Assembly (NCBI GenBank): GCA_030386875.1
Contig: CM059560.1
Coordinates: 28,328,183 to 28,392,182, forward strand
Length of the DNA stretch: 64,000 nucleotides
Direction of reading: 5' to 3'
From: Morinoia aosen
Taxonomy: Eukaryota > Arthropoda > Malacostraca > Amphipoda > Talitridae
This document shows, in pieces, positions 11,384 through 23,409 of this stretch. Made by a program: the position numbers and the translations under genes. Within the stretch, counting starts at the first letter, position 1; each line of letters opens with the position of its first letter. Below the pieces are notes generated by a model. That model was not told the origin of the DNA. It saw nothing but the letters and a program-made list of their open reading frames with translations, and made no database searches.

Positions 11384-12157
11384 CTATTTCATACAATCCT
11401 CAGATAGGCTAAGCCACGGTAGGACACTCATTTTGTTATTTGCGAACGATTCTTTTGTTACATTTTCCATATGTTTAGGATGATGGTCGAGCTGAAAGGT
11501 CCACTTGCTCCGGCTGTAGAATTTTCTTGCGGTCGAAAGCAGCTTATGAGCAGCTCCAGGCTCCTGCCTGCTCAGGCAACTATTCGTTTTTCTATCGATG
11601 AGGTTATTTTCTTTTCGCCATAGAGAGTAATACAGACTCATACCCTGATGCTGCCTCCTCCATGCTCGACGACAGGGATGGTGTCCTTGTGGTCATGCGC
11701 GTTTTCAATTCTTTGCAAAAAAGACGACCTTCGTTAACGGCTTGAAAGTTCAATTTTCCTTTCATTGAACTGCACAACCCTTTCCCAAAACTTAATTCTT
11801 TAATCAAGATGGCCTTTGAAAATGTTGATTGGCCATTCAATGATAAGTTAAAATAAGAGAAGTTCTGTGGGGAGTGAAGGCATGTAAGCCAAATCGATGC
11901 CCTTCTCCACATCGTTTTACAACTGGCGTGAATTTCTTGTAACTTAAATTTTTCTGTAGTTTTGTTTGGGTCGTCGATTCTTGGCAGATAGAACATTGGC
12001 CCAGTCTCTCGAAACTTCCGAACTACTGCCCCTACTGAGAAATTTATAACCTTGACAAGTTCTGCAATTTGTACATATTGCCAATCGCAAACTTTATGCT
12101 TTTGAATAGCTTTGTGTATTCCTTCAACTTTCGGTATTTGTCTTTGGCTTGAGGCTT
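11384..12157 (-). pseudogene. Tc1-like transposase pseudogene
   Basis: Read on the minus strand the segments appear in family order but in shifting frames. First comes a DNA-binding region around 12150-11940 ending VVRKFRETGPMFYLPR and then IDDPNKTTEK, which parallels the F-x-E-T-G-S-V-x-x-L-P-R-S-G-R-P-K-K-T signature of Tc1 transposases. Next are IKFWERVVQFNERKIEL and DTIPVVEHGGGSI at about 11820-11650, parallel to the F-W-x-x-V-x-x-S-D-E-S-K and IPTVKHGGGS blocks. Then WTFQLDHHPKHMENVTKESF and NNKMSVLPW at about 11510-11410, parallel to the Q-D-N-D-P-K-H catalytic block. The first catalytic Asp appears replaced by Asn (FNERK). Several frameshifts and stop codons interrupt it. It is an old, dead copy; terminal repeats were not located. 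Confidence 0.85.
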
Positions 12158-12889
12158 CAGCTACAAACTAATTCGAGTGTATAATAATTGCACTGATCAC
12201 AGTTTGTTTACGTTACTTGTGCTTTTGAAAGTTTCTGGAAGCTTACAAAAGCTTTCATGAAAATTTTTAAATTGAACAATAAAATGAATATTTTAAGATG
12301 GCATGAAATTTGGTCGAATTCTTTTGTCCAATGCATTTCTTCGTTCAGCTGACTTTTCATTTTCAATAATTTTTTTCCTTTTATATTGAAATTTTTACAT
12401 AAATACATGTTTCGAAACCTACCTATAACATTTACTCCACTTATACCACTCAATACCAACCAGTGTGGTTGAAAATTTTCAAGTAATATCAAAAATAGAG
12501 TTGCGTAAAAATTCGTCACTGGACAACGTTAAGACATGATCTTGGAACTTGCGATTTTCTTAGCTGATTTCGTGAGCTTGAACTTTGCCGCGATCATCTC
12601 GCGACGCTCTTTTACAATCAATGAAAGATTAATTGCTCATGTACAGCCCATCGTGAAATACATCGTTACTGTGGGGGTTTTATTCAAACAAATACACACA
12701 ACAGCTCCTGTGGCTCTGGGCATCGGAATGTGTTGAATATTCATGCGCCCTGCTGCATTGTCTGACGAATTTTGCATTGGCCGACTAACTCGAAATGCCT
12801 ACGTTGAAGGTAATGGTAGCATGGTTGCATTCACGTGCGATACATCCGAATCTATAGAGATAATGACAAATTCTGAAATGAAATACTGC
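12158..12889. other. Gene-less stretch
   Basis: No recognisable coding sequence or repeat. It may include the decayed flank of the adjacent Tc1-like element. Confidence 0.5.
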
Positions 12890-12892
12890 TTA

Positions 12893-13155
12893 TTTGAAAA
12901 ATTATATTACTATGTGCATTGAGCATCTATTTAAAAATGTTTCTTAATGGGCTAACATTCTGGCCGAGGATGAATAAAGTAGTACATATTTTAAAATTCT
13001 ATCATGCCGAGGCTCAATTTAAAAAGGATTTTTAAGAGTGCTCACATGCTGGGATCGGATAAATGAAGCAGCTATGTTTAAAAAATTTGTATTACTGTGA
13101 ACTTCAATTTAAAAGTGACTTTTAAGTGTGTTAACATGCTGGAACGGGAGCAGGC
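12893..13155. repeat. Degenerate ~90-bp tandem repeat, about three units
   Basis: The phrase gctaacatgctgg, with variants, occurs at 12951, 13040 and 13130, spaced 89 and 90 bp. Each is preceded by an AT-rich block resembling caatttaaaaatgactttttaagtgtg. Units are clearly diverged from one another. Confidence 0.7.
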
Positions 13156-14659
13156 TTTGTTTTGGAGAAAGACATTAACGTTCGCGTGTCGGGAGTTTCA
13201 AAAAAATTTTATGCTGCATCAAAGGGCATTTACAAAAAAACCGTACTAACAGAATATGAACTCAGAATTAATGAGTTTAAATGTAAAATCATAAATGTGA
13301 ATTTTATTTCAGCGCTTGTAGCTACAGCACCACAGCACAGAGCTCATTAAATATTGCTTTGCACATGTGTGTGTGATTGGAAAATTAATATGTGTACTTA
13401 AGTCGTAAACTACTGTGATACCTCCATGAATTTGTTTGAAAAACTCTGGAAGCAATTATCGGAAGTGTAGACTCATGCTTATTTGTAAATTGAGATGCTT
13501 CTAAGTAGAGTTTTGGAAGTTAATTTGAGACATGATGCTATTTCCCTCCGTCAGTGCTTGCTTATACCGTTCATACTTCGTTTTCATGCATAAACAATGC
13601 AACGAGCTGCATTGTGTTGAGAGACTGGCATGCTTGGAAAATATCAGCAAATCGCTATCGCAGCACAAGTATGTACTGAACTAATCCACGGAAAACGAGT
13701 ACAACGAGCGTGATATCGTTCATCATTTGTGTAAACTTCATGTAAATAGGAATCCAAAGCTAGAAACATGCAATTAAAATTCAACCATTGTTCTTCAAGC
13801 CACCTTATTTTGGTTACCATTTTTAGGAGGAAAACTCATTTGGCGTTTTATCACTGGCAAATAGGTTTCTTGTCTCAGTTCTGAACAGCCTACGTGAGAA
13901 GTTTCACCTAATCTTCGAACCACACATTAGTGTAAAGCCTCGCTTGGTTCAACAAGCACTGCTATTTTAATGGGACAGTTACACTGAACTTCCCCACTTC
14001 ATTCCAGTTAATTCCAGGCAGCGACACGCAATTACGTTTCGTTAAGAGGCAAGTTTGGAGTAAGAAATTGCTTGGTTTAAGGACATCTTAAGCCTAATCT
14101 CGTAGTGGGGTATAATTTGCATCTCCTTCATCCTCCAGTGTAGAAAAAAGCATGACTTTTTGGCCTATTTTCGAACTAATATTTTTAACAGGAGCGTCGG
14201 TTAGTAATGAAATACAAACAGTGCACTATCTTCACTAAAATCTTTGCGAGAAATCTATGCATGATTTTTCAGTAGCTTTTCCAAGCCGCAGAGAATTAAA
14301 TTTCAACAAGCTTGGGTTTTATATTAAATATTTTGCATGCTCAAAAATATTACCGTTTTTGTATCTGTTCCACTAACTCTTCCTAATCAGAAACGAAATT
14401 GAATGTTATGGAAAAATTTATTTAGATTCTTATGATACGACGGGAAAAAATTGGTTTTGAGGTCGATTCTCTTGGGGTTGAAATGATGCCGCAAAAATGT
14501 TTCAAATTTCGACTTCCGTTACAAACAATTGTACATCTACATGAAGATTCCAACACACTGATTTGTAGGGTAGAAAAGTAAATTGGCTTTTAGATTTACA
14601 TTTATCAGGGCACAAGTACAAAAATATTTTAATCGCGGGTACTATTAGGATAGATCTAC
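13156..14659. other. Gene-less stretch
   Basis: Anonymous AT-rich DNA, nothing recognised on either strand. Confidence 0.5.
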
Positions 14660-16651
14660 GGACATCTATATTTGTCATCTATATCTTGAGACTTCAGATG
14701 CATAGATAAGCATCAACAGTTTTTTTATTACTAAGTATGCACCGATTCAGCGATATTACCATACTTGATTCAGATACTATACTCAAAATCCCAAATATTA
14801 TGATATACATGTAGATAAGGTAGGCAAGATTTACACATATGCCTTTTCTTCTCTGTGTCTACTCTTTTCAGGAGAACAATGTAGAAAAGGTGTGATATTA
14901 TAGCTCAACACAATTTATATATCAGCTATAATAGGTAGAAGTTGTTCCGCTTTCTTCGCAGGTGTCTGACGTTTTCGGAGCATTTTGTTTTACGAATAAA
15001 AGTCACTTTTAGCTTCTTTGTGTGTAATATGATAGTATCTTTTATTCTCGTCCGACTTTTACTGCGCATTTGACACTTTGTTATTTTAATAAGCGCCTAC
15101 GTTCTTTTCATTTTGTATTTTTGGTGCAATTCGGAACGTTTTCAACTAGAAAATATGCACTATCGCATATATGCAACAATCATTGCAGCTGAGACAGTGC
15201 ATTGCTTTCAGTCACAATATGTGTGTGGCTAAGTGAAGTCTTTGCTAGTGTTGTGTTGTTATTTTCACTGCAGCTCGTTTACATTGTATTTTATTTTTGC
15301 ATGTGTCCCAATACCGATAGCGATTACCTTACAACAATTTTAAAAACTCTTTTAAGAGCAGTAATCAATTATATAATGTCGAGAAACAGATACTATTTCC
15401 GTTTTTGAAATTGTAGAAACAATATTATAAAAATCTTCATTTTTAGCATATGCTTACATAGAAACTGGGGTTTGATCAGATGATAAAAATTAAACATGAA
15501 ATTGAAATGGTGAAATACAATATAACTCTTGAAGAACCAAACAAAATGCACGGAATAACTTTGTTAATAAGCAGAAATTTTCATTATAAATACATGTTAA
15601 CTTTACCTAAAGAAAAGGAAATAAACAAAACAAAAAAATCAATTTGATGTACATAGGTAACCTAAATGGCTGAAAAGACAATTAATATTCTAGTTATTAA
15701 AATCAAAATAAACTAATTGAATATTCATTTTCAACAGCGACTACGTAACCTGAAAACTAAAAATCCTAATGTATTAGATTTTAGCTTGAGGTTTTGATGA
15801 AATTCTATTCTTTCCTTAAGCTTGTCATAATCAATATATGATAACCTAAAGCCTAGAAATATTTATGATCACAACATTACTCTAAGTCTCTGCAAAGACT
15901 AGTCATTATCAATCATTACACCAAAGCATAACCAAATGAAAGACTAGAAAAGATCGTTATAAGTAACCACTGGTATAGAATATAGACAAATTAATAGCGT
16001 ACAGAGTTACCACTCTTTATGTGAGAACAATGTTTTACATCAGCAGAGCTGTTCTGCAAATATCTTGCAACACATTAACTACTAGTTTCTACATCCTATG
16101 TATTAATTGATGGGGGGAATGAGAAAAACAGAAAAAAAGCGAATGAATTTGTGATGCTTTCAATTACTAATTCCGGCTTTTTATCTGCAAAATTTGAATT
16201 ATTGCTATCGTATGAAAACTATACTTCGCACTCGATGGTATCGCATATAGATGTGTGCGAACCCACAATGAATAGATATCAATTACCCTATTAGGTAATA
16301 GGTATAAATGCGCTGTTTCGAACCTTGAAAAAAATAATCGATAAAAAATTACTTATTTTTTAATTTTTCTGTAAAGTATTTTTACTCTGTTTTGTTTACT
16401 TTCGGTTTAAAACAATTATCAATAATTTGCAGCTAAAATTAGAATCGAAGGCATCAAAAAATAGCAACTCCAACCTCGACCCCACAACTTCCGAATGAAC
16501 GACTCCGACACCGACTCCCCCACATTCGGAAAAGCGACTCCGACTCCAACTCCGACTCCATCACATTCAGAAAAGCAACTCCGACTCCGACTACACCCAA
16601 AAACATGCAACTCCGGCGATTCCGACTCCCGACTCCGACTCCATGACCCTG
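14660..16651. mobile_element. hAT-like element A, copy 2 (left end not defined)
   Basis: Extended similarity to copy 1: 14690-15480 parallels 5220-5970; 15550-15650 parallels 6418-6525; 16080-16280 parallels 8484-8670; 16285-16651 parallels 9400-9698. The right end, reverse-complemented, reads CAGGGTCATGGAGTCGG, like copy 1. The left terminus with its GACTCC-rich repeats is not recognisable, so this copy may be truncated there. It lacks the fold-back and B elements found in copy 1, which identifies those as later insertions. A 182-bp stretch (about 15902-16083) has no counterpart in copy 1 and occupies the place of B1. No transposase frame was found. Confidence 0.7.
16495..16651. repeat. GACTCC-rich right subterminal repeats
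   Basis: Multiple GACTCCGACTCC phrases separated by acattcagaaaagc-type spacers. The low-complexity codons give artificial open frames on both strands (Gly-Val or Ser-Arg repeats) that are not genes. Confidence 0.75.
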
Positions 16652-16659
16652 CTTTTTAC

Positions 16660-18376
16660 ACATTATTAATTCAGCCAGAAGTTCATCAAGGGGTTAGCGA
16701 GATGATTACAACACTCGAACTTTGTGAAAACACATGATCTGAAAGAGTATATGAAAGTATAAGATGCTTTATTTTGAGGCCAAAGAATACAGCGGCTTAC
16801 ACACAAGAAAGAAGCATTAGAGGGGTGTCTGCAAATCCAATTGCATTTTATTTCCTGAGATTTTGGCCATCGAGGTCCCATGATTTCAATGCGATTGACT
16901 TTGGATGAGATTTTGTCCATGTTGCAGAGTGCATCGGAAAAGCAATTGCAAGAAAGCTGCTGCTGTCGCAAATACATAGACTTGATCCTCCCTCCTGATA
17001 GATCACTCAATGAAATCTTGATGAAGAATTCTTTAAATGTGTTTCCTTTTTACCCAGAAAGCGCTGCGCAGACCCTCCTGATTCATTTTGAGTTATAGCC
17101 GAAGTGATGCTGAATCTTTGTATAAAGAGAATTTGTATAAAATGTCATCTCATGAAGGAGACTAACTGCATTGCATTGACTCGCAACTGACAAATATTAA
17201 CGGTACTGTCTCTCATGACATTTGAGCCACAATCGATGGGAACTTAGACTGATATCGTCTAGAGATTTGGAGCTGTGCTCTGGTCTATTATCATTCATGG
17301 GGAGGGAATGCTTGCCAAATTGCTCAAAATGCAGAGAGACGGGTCGGAACGGCAATCATGGAATCTCTCTTTGATTTTACCATAAATAAGCATACCAAGC
17401 GGTCCGACGAAAGAAGCGCAAACCGTCGTTATCATGCGCTTCCGTACAAATGAACGCTGAGGGGTTTCTCGAGCTCGATCTTCACCGAAATATTGCATGA
17501 AATCACAGCATAAAAAGAAATTAACGTCAACAAACAAGTACAGTGGTGTAATTTTGCTGTCGGAATTAAGTGAAAGATATTATATTACTTACTAATATTA
17601 CTTCACTAAAACAAACGAAAAACAGTGTGTGTAATTAAATGAAAAGAAGATTATTGGGAATAAATATTTACCATCATTATCTTCCAGTCTAACTGATCGA
17701 ATACATGAAGGCCTAGAGGTTAATAATTTCGACCTGCAAGGGAATTTCGTTTGAATCACCGAGAACAATATACTGATTAAATGTGCAATTAATATTTAGT
17801 TCCGAATGTTGTTTCTCATGTTTTAGAAAAGTTAACGCCTAAAACACTCAGGTAGGAACAACACTGGGAAAAAATTGCAGAATCAGATGCTAGTGCAATA
17901 TTTTTAAAACCTCTCACACCGACAAGAACGTCGGAGGTCGCAGTTTTCATAATGGAACGGGGAACCAGAACAAGGCAAAATGAGAAACAAATTATACGAG
18001 TGCCGCAAAAAAACCTCCGACCTGTTGTCACTACTTCACCCGCGTTGTTTGTCTCAGAGACCCACCCACGCGTTCTCACTAACAATGGCACTACAATTTC
18101 CTCTAAATAGTGAGCTAGCCAACAGCTTTCTGCATTCGTGTGTCGAAACGCGCCGTAGAATTTTCTGAACCAGTCTTCTATTTACGAATTGTCGATGCAG
18201 CCCCTTAGCTTATATATATTTACTGTAAAACGTCGTGGTGAAACTTTACTTTAGTTGAGAAGATTTTGGCATGATTTCTGAACTGGCTGCTCCTACAAAC
18301 GTCTAAATTTTGAAAAGCTTTCATGTGATACTCGTGAAAGTAGAGAAGCTTAAATTCAAGACGAATTTGTTAGCAG
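16660..18376. other. Gene-less stretch
   Basis: Only short frames of 60-114 codons with no recognised similarity; several overlap on opposite strands. Nothing else was seen. Confidence 0.5.
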
Positions 18377-18378
18377 TA

Positions 18379-18586
18379 GGGCTGTGACAATAGGCTCTTA
18401 TCATATTGTCACAGCTCTAATAATCACCCACATGTGCATGTGTGTTATTTGTAATAAATAACATACATGTGATTTAATGTATGTATGTATGTATGTATAC
18501 ATGTACAACTCACTATCATACACATGTGTGTATGTGATTATTAGGGCTGTGACAACATGGTTATAGTATATTTATTGTCACTGCCC
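18379..18586. mobile_element. 208-bp TA-flanked MITE with two terminal hairpins
   Basis: The left end reads GGGCTGTGACAATA and the right end is its inverse with one change (TATTGTCACTGCCC). TA flanks each end (18377-18378, 18587-18588), as expected of a Tc1/mariner-mobilised MITE. Each end contains its own small palindrome: the GCTGTGACAATA phrase is followed within about 25 bp by its inverse, TATTGTCACAGC. The right half repeats this, so the motif is present four times. The centre is a GTAT/ACATGT microsatellite. There is no coding capacity, so movement would need a transposase from elsewhere. Confidence 0.8.
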
Positions 18587-18588
18587 TA

Positions 18589-21500
18589 GTTATCAGTAAT
18601 TTATCTTTGAGGAACTTGCATCCAGTTGATTAAAACTCAAATTATTCTCTCATACTGATTTTATTTGCATGTCAAAAATTATCCCTCATTGTCTTAAATT
18701 GTCATAACAATTTTACTTCTTATTCTTGTGAAAACTTGCTTGAGCAACCAATTTCACCTATAAGCAATTTTAGCTCTGGTTTTGCTTTTGGTTTGCATGG
18801 AGAAGAATTCGAGTATTTATTACAGTGCACTCATGGTGTAAAATACATCAGCATTAGATCATGTTATGTCATGTGTAACATATTTACGATTTCTTTATTA
18901 TTTAGGTAAAACCGAAGACAGTCTACGTAATTTTCTTAAAAAAGTTTCTAATTTTCACTGTGAGGGAACCTGTAGATATTTTGAAATTTCCCATTCTAAA
19001 TGTCCCAAAGATCAATCATGAGAAACTAATAATACCACCATGCTTTCTGCTAACCAGCCAGAAAAAACATTTATTAATTCTGTACACTGTTTTCCAATAA
19101 TACTTTTCCAAGCGGAATTCGAAGTTCGTATAAAATTTCCCATGTGGCTGTTTTTCCTGCAAAATCAGTAATAAAATTTGCCCTATGATGCCTTATATTC
19201 AAACTGAGATATGAGTATCACAATATGCTCTCAAACATACTTCTAGCAATCATTCTGTAACGCTTTTTTAATGATCTTACATCTTTACTCGTGTCGGTGA
19301 GAAATAAATTATTTTTATCATTCTGCTGATGACAACAGGTATGCTGTCGATCGCCTCTGACTATCATTGGAGTATTCTGGGTAGTATTCATTTAGTATTA
19401 AACTATTAGCTTCTATAACGATATATGTAGTTTGCAACTTTGGTGTGAGTTAAACACTCACATACCGAACTGCGTTACCTGCAGAAAAGGCATTTTCTTT
19501 GCCAAATATGTATCTCTAAAAGGTAAAGAATTTTTATTTTCAATCATGTAAGCTTTTCTCATTTTCCCTTATTTTGATGAAGATGTATTTACTATGATTA
19601 AGACATATTGAAACTACTGTAAGAGTAAATAACAAAATTATGAAAATTCTCTTCAAAATTAGGCTGGACTCTTGTAGAAAATTTTGTTTTGTTTCCGAAG
19701 TTATTCCGTGCTCAGTGACCATGCTCACAATGCTCGTATACTGAAAGTTCAAAATAGTTCCCAAAGGCTAAATTTTGTACAGTAACAAGAAACTTAACGC
19801 ATAAAGTTTGTGAGGAATGTAGGACCGGTTCAATTTTCTAGCGCATGCTGTGAAAAGTTCCAATAAAGCATGAGGTTTTGTAGCTACGTTAATTGCAATC
19901 TATAGTGACTTCATTAGGCTACCTTTCAAAGCGCAAATCAGTTTTGCATGCCCCTTTCCGCGCTTAATGGAAAACTTTTGATCTCGCTTTAGCTCTCTCG
20001 ACCAAGAATAAAAATCATCTAGTGATGTTAAACTGAAATCATTCATTTGGTTCGACAAATTAATTAATAAAAGACTGTAGTTGGTGACTAAATAGTCGTC
20101 TACGTCTCCGTACCTCAGAAGTGAAAGCAAATAAAACTTTAATTTGTTTTGAATAATTAGTGTTGCTATCAAAGCACTTCACAATTTTAATTTTGTCGTC
20201 AATTTTCATTTAATCATGAATTCAATTTTCAGCTAAGGTTCGTTAAAGTTCTTTTGAAAACTATGGGAATAAGAAAGCATCTTATATCGCATATCAGTTA
20301 CGGCTAATAGCATAGTTCGATACATCTTAGCTAAGTTTAAACAGCATGACGAAACCAACTATTGGCAGAGAGAAAACACGAAGTTTATCATATAAGTATA
20401 TTGCTTTTTTCCTACCACACGGTTGTTTTATAAGTAAATCCTCTATAAAAATGTTAGGTAATGTTATAGTTAACTCCATTCGGCAACGATGCGAACAGTG
20501 TTTAGAAGATGGCTCAGATGTCTCAACTAATTTTCTCTGCCATCCAACAGAGCTGGATGAGTTTTCTTTCATCTTATCGTGCGCAGCATTATCGGTTTTC
20601 GATGTCACGCTATATACCTCCCATCGCTCTTAGCTTTTGACGACCCGTAATGATGAGATATGAACTCTGATCAATAAATCACTCAGTACAAAGACGTAAA
20701 AAAAGAGAATGGGCTTGGCAGACCCTGTTGGAACTTTGAGCAAAAGATGTCTTTTAACGAGCCTTTTAACTGTCGAGAAAGTATCTGCAGGATTCTTTTT
20801 CAATTTCTTATAAGTCCCATAGATTTCATTTCACGTAGGATCCAGTCGTCTGCACAATATCCTGTTGCCTCCTGAACCTCCTGCCCGCACGTGACATTTG
20901 GAAGGCGCCTGATGAGCCGCTTTGATGCAATGCGCGCGTGTGATCTGTTTCGTTATTGCATTAGGTGCGTTCTGTGTACCTCTCTGCAGCTGCGCTCGCG
21001 CAAGATATCTCTGAGTTGCTTCTGCCGAGCTGGGGACCAGGTGTGGAGACAAGTGGGGCTCTGGCCGATCACGAGCTGACATCTCTAGGGCACGTGTTAT
21101 TTTCCTTGTGCATTTCGTGAATTTTAATGACTGCATTTTTGAAGTAGCAATAAATGCTAAAGAAAATGATTTCAATGAAATTGATTTTTGAATATTATTC
21201 AATGTTATTGAATATGCTGATTCAGCATAAATGGAGTTCGAAAGTATTTCCTAGAATATCTAGAATAAATCTTCTTATGGAAGGTTGTTGGCAAGGGGGC
21301 TAATTTTTTTGAGCAAAATGTACACACTGGTGCGCTTAAGTGCATATTTTTATCAAAAGTCGAAAAGGAAGCATAGTTAAAAACATTTCAAATGTTACGA
21401 AGCTCGTTCATAAATTCGAGCTTTTACAATGAAATCAAAATATTCATGGGGTATTTAATACGTGAAACCGACAACTATTATGGAAATACCAGCAGTAGTA

Positions 21501-22200
21501 GATCGTACCATATTAATTTTTACAAAATCAATACTCCTGCTGCAACTTCACCCAACACACGCACAACCGCGGTATGTTTTTGGTATCTCTGCGCTTATAC
21601 TTTTTTTATCCCAATGATGTAATAAAAGCTTCAACTCATTTAGTAGGATACGTTATGAATTAATTCTTGAACTAGTGCCCATTATTAAGTTTGTTGCAAT
21701 TGAAAGCCTGAAAAAGTTCACTAAATTACCAGGGTTTACAAAGGTGATTTTTAACGTGTGCTGCTCAGTGTTGTGTTACAATTTGAGCATGCGTTTTAGG
21801 CAAGGAAAAAATACATCAAGCATAATCTTGAAGGTAATTCACACTGGTGCTTATAAAACTCATTTGTTATATAGATAGGAGATTATATTATAGAAGCGAG
21901 GAGTCTAATATTAATCTAAAAAATGTATCTAAATTCATTTCATAGCAATACTATATGTAGAAAATCAATCTCTTATTCCGTGTTTGCCCTTATCCATTGG
22001 CGTCTAGGTAGATCCAATTTTTATTTTAACGAAAACGAAAATTTCTGTATCAACTATAGGAGGGAAATTTCACGAGCGAACGAGTTGCGTTATTCCAACA
22101 AAACGCGGCGAAGACCGCTTCCATGCGTTAAAAGGAAGAGAACTGATTTAGAACTGCAGTGCAAACGAAAATCTTTGGTACCATAACCTGAGGCCTTATT
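18589..22200. other. Gene-less stretch
   Basis: AT-rich DNA with a GC-richer patch at about 20830-21080. The minus-strand frame covering that patch (20831-21202, 123 codons) has no recognised similarity and basic, low-information composition. No gene is supported. Confidence 0.5.
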
Positions 22201-22242
22201 GGTCATCGGTGGCAAATCTGCATAAACTGATTGGCGTCTACG

Positions 22243-22512
22243 AGTAACATTCAGCAGCTAATCTGTAAAGATTAAGCGGAATTCAATAGTAACGTTTAGT
22301 AGCAAGTTTCCGTGATTTAAAACAACTCTGAGAGTTACATTCAGCAGCTAGTCTGTAAATATTAAGCGGAATTCAAAAGTTACATTCAGTAGCAAGTCTG
22401 CATAAATTAAATGAACTCTGAAAATTACGTTCAGTGGCTAGTCTGCTTAAATAAAGAGAACTTTGAAAGTGACGTTCAGAGGTAGGTTTGGATAACTAAA
22501 CTTACCTTTAAG
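22243..22512. repeat. 45-bp tandem repeat array
   Basis: Phrases of the type gttacattcagcagctagtc begin at 22243, 22289, 22334, 22379, 22424 and 22469, a period of 45-46 bp. Each is followed by taaattaagcgaactctgaa-like sequence. Alternate units share details (cagcagcta versus cagtagcaa), suggesting a higher-order two-unit period early in the array. A further unit appears at 23366-23403, beyond an inserted element. Confidence 0.85.
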
Positions 22513-23359
22513 GACAGCGTCCCCCATATGAATCCATGTTTTTGAGATCACTTGAGAAACTGGAATTTTTGCTCCTATAAGAAGTGTAAGAAGTCAGGTA
22601 CATCCTGTGAAAAAATGAAACTCGTGCGTTCACTCGTTCGCCAGCTACGGGGGAATGAAGAATGGGGGGAGGGGAGATGGAAGTGGTATTTTATCATGCT
22701 ACACCTCCCCCATGGCACTTTCTTCACGGCGCGACGTTGCTATGTTATCTTCTATGTCTCTGGGTTACTCTATTATGATTTCAGGGGTCTAACCTGAACC
22801 AAAACTTAAGAAAAATTTTTAATTACAATTGTTCACATATCTTTGTTTTGCCTCTACTGAAAACCTCGGACGTCGGGATTTCAAAACGCATCTCATCCAA
22901 CAGTTTTTAAGCTACAGTGATGATTTTGATATCATTGGATGCGAATAAATAAGAGCTTTCAAAAAATTTGATTTTTTTCAAAATTAATTGTTGTTCAGAA
23001 GTTATGACGTCATAAATTCGCATTTTTTCAAGAAAAAAGTTGCTTTCGAAATTTTACTATTTTTATTTTCATTTAAAACTAGAAATTTGGGGAAAAGCTT
23101 TCACGTTTTGGGAACGTACACGTTTTTCCACATCCAATGAAACCAAAATCATAACTGTAGCTCAAAAACTGTCGGAGGAAATGCATTTTGAAAACCCCCC
23201 AAAAAAATATCGTTTTCCCCGAATATCTCGTTTTCTATGGGGAAAATTGCATTTTTTCACGAATGACAGATGAATCGAAATTGCATTTCCTATCAGTATA
23301 CCAAATTTCATTGCTCTAGGTTCAATAATGAAAAAAGGTTCCGGAACGGGGACGCTGTC
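22513..23359. mobile_element. 847-bp inverted-repeat element inserted in the 45-bp array
   Basis: The left end reads GACAGCGTCCCCC and the right end, reverse-complemented, reads GACAGCGTCCCCG, a 12-bp terminal inverted repeat. The flanks ttaag (22508-22512) and tcaag (23360-23364) could be a 5-bp duplication with one change. The 45-bp repeat resumes directly after the right flank, so the element split the array. Inside, 22879-22946 and 23124-23193 form a long inverted repeat with roughly 80-85 percent matches. The frames inside have no recognised similarity. Superfamily not assigned. Confidence 0.7.
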
Positions 23360-23365
23360 TCAAGA

Positions 23366-23403
23366 GTTACGTTCAGTGACATGTCTGCAATAATTGTACA
23401 CGT
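23366..23403. repeat. Displaced unit of the 45-bp array
   Basis: Reads gttacgttcagtgacatgtc and continues tgcaataattgtacacg, matching the array consensus at 22243-22512. It marks the far side of the inserted element. Confidence 0.75.
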
Positions 23404-23409
23404 TCATTT

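Noticed and set aside
14609..14622. CAGGGCACAAGTAC as the left terminus of element A copy 2
   Set aside because: Only the CAGGG part matches, no GACTCC array follows, and the adjacent octamer matches the right flank poorly (4/8).
16419..16737. Overlapping Gly-Val, Ser-Arg and Asp-Ser/Pro-Thr rich frames
   Set aside because: Products of the GACTCC-rich transposon end, open on both strands because of low complexity.
20831..21202. 123-codon minus-strand frame in a GC-richer patch
   Set aside because: No recognised domain; the length is within chance expectation for a GC-richer patch, and other frames overlap it.
22243..22512. CRISPR-like array
   Set aside because: Units are contiguous degenerate 45-bp tandem repeats without unique spacers, in a eukaryotic context.
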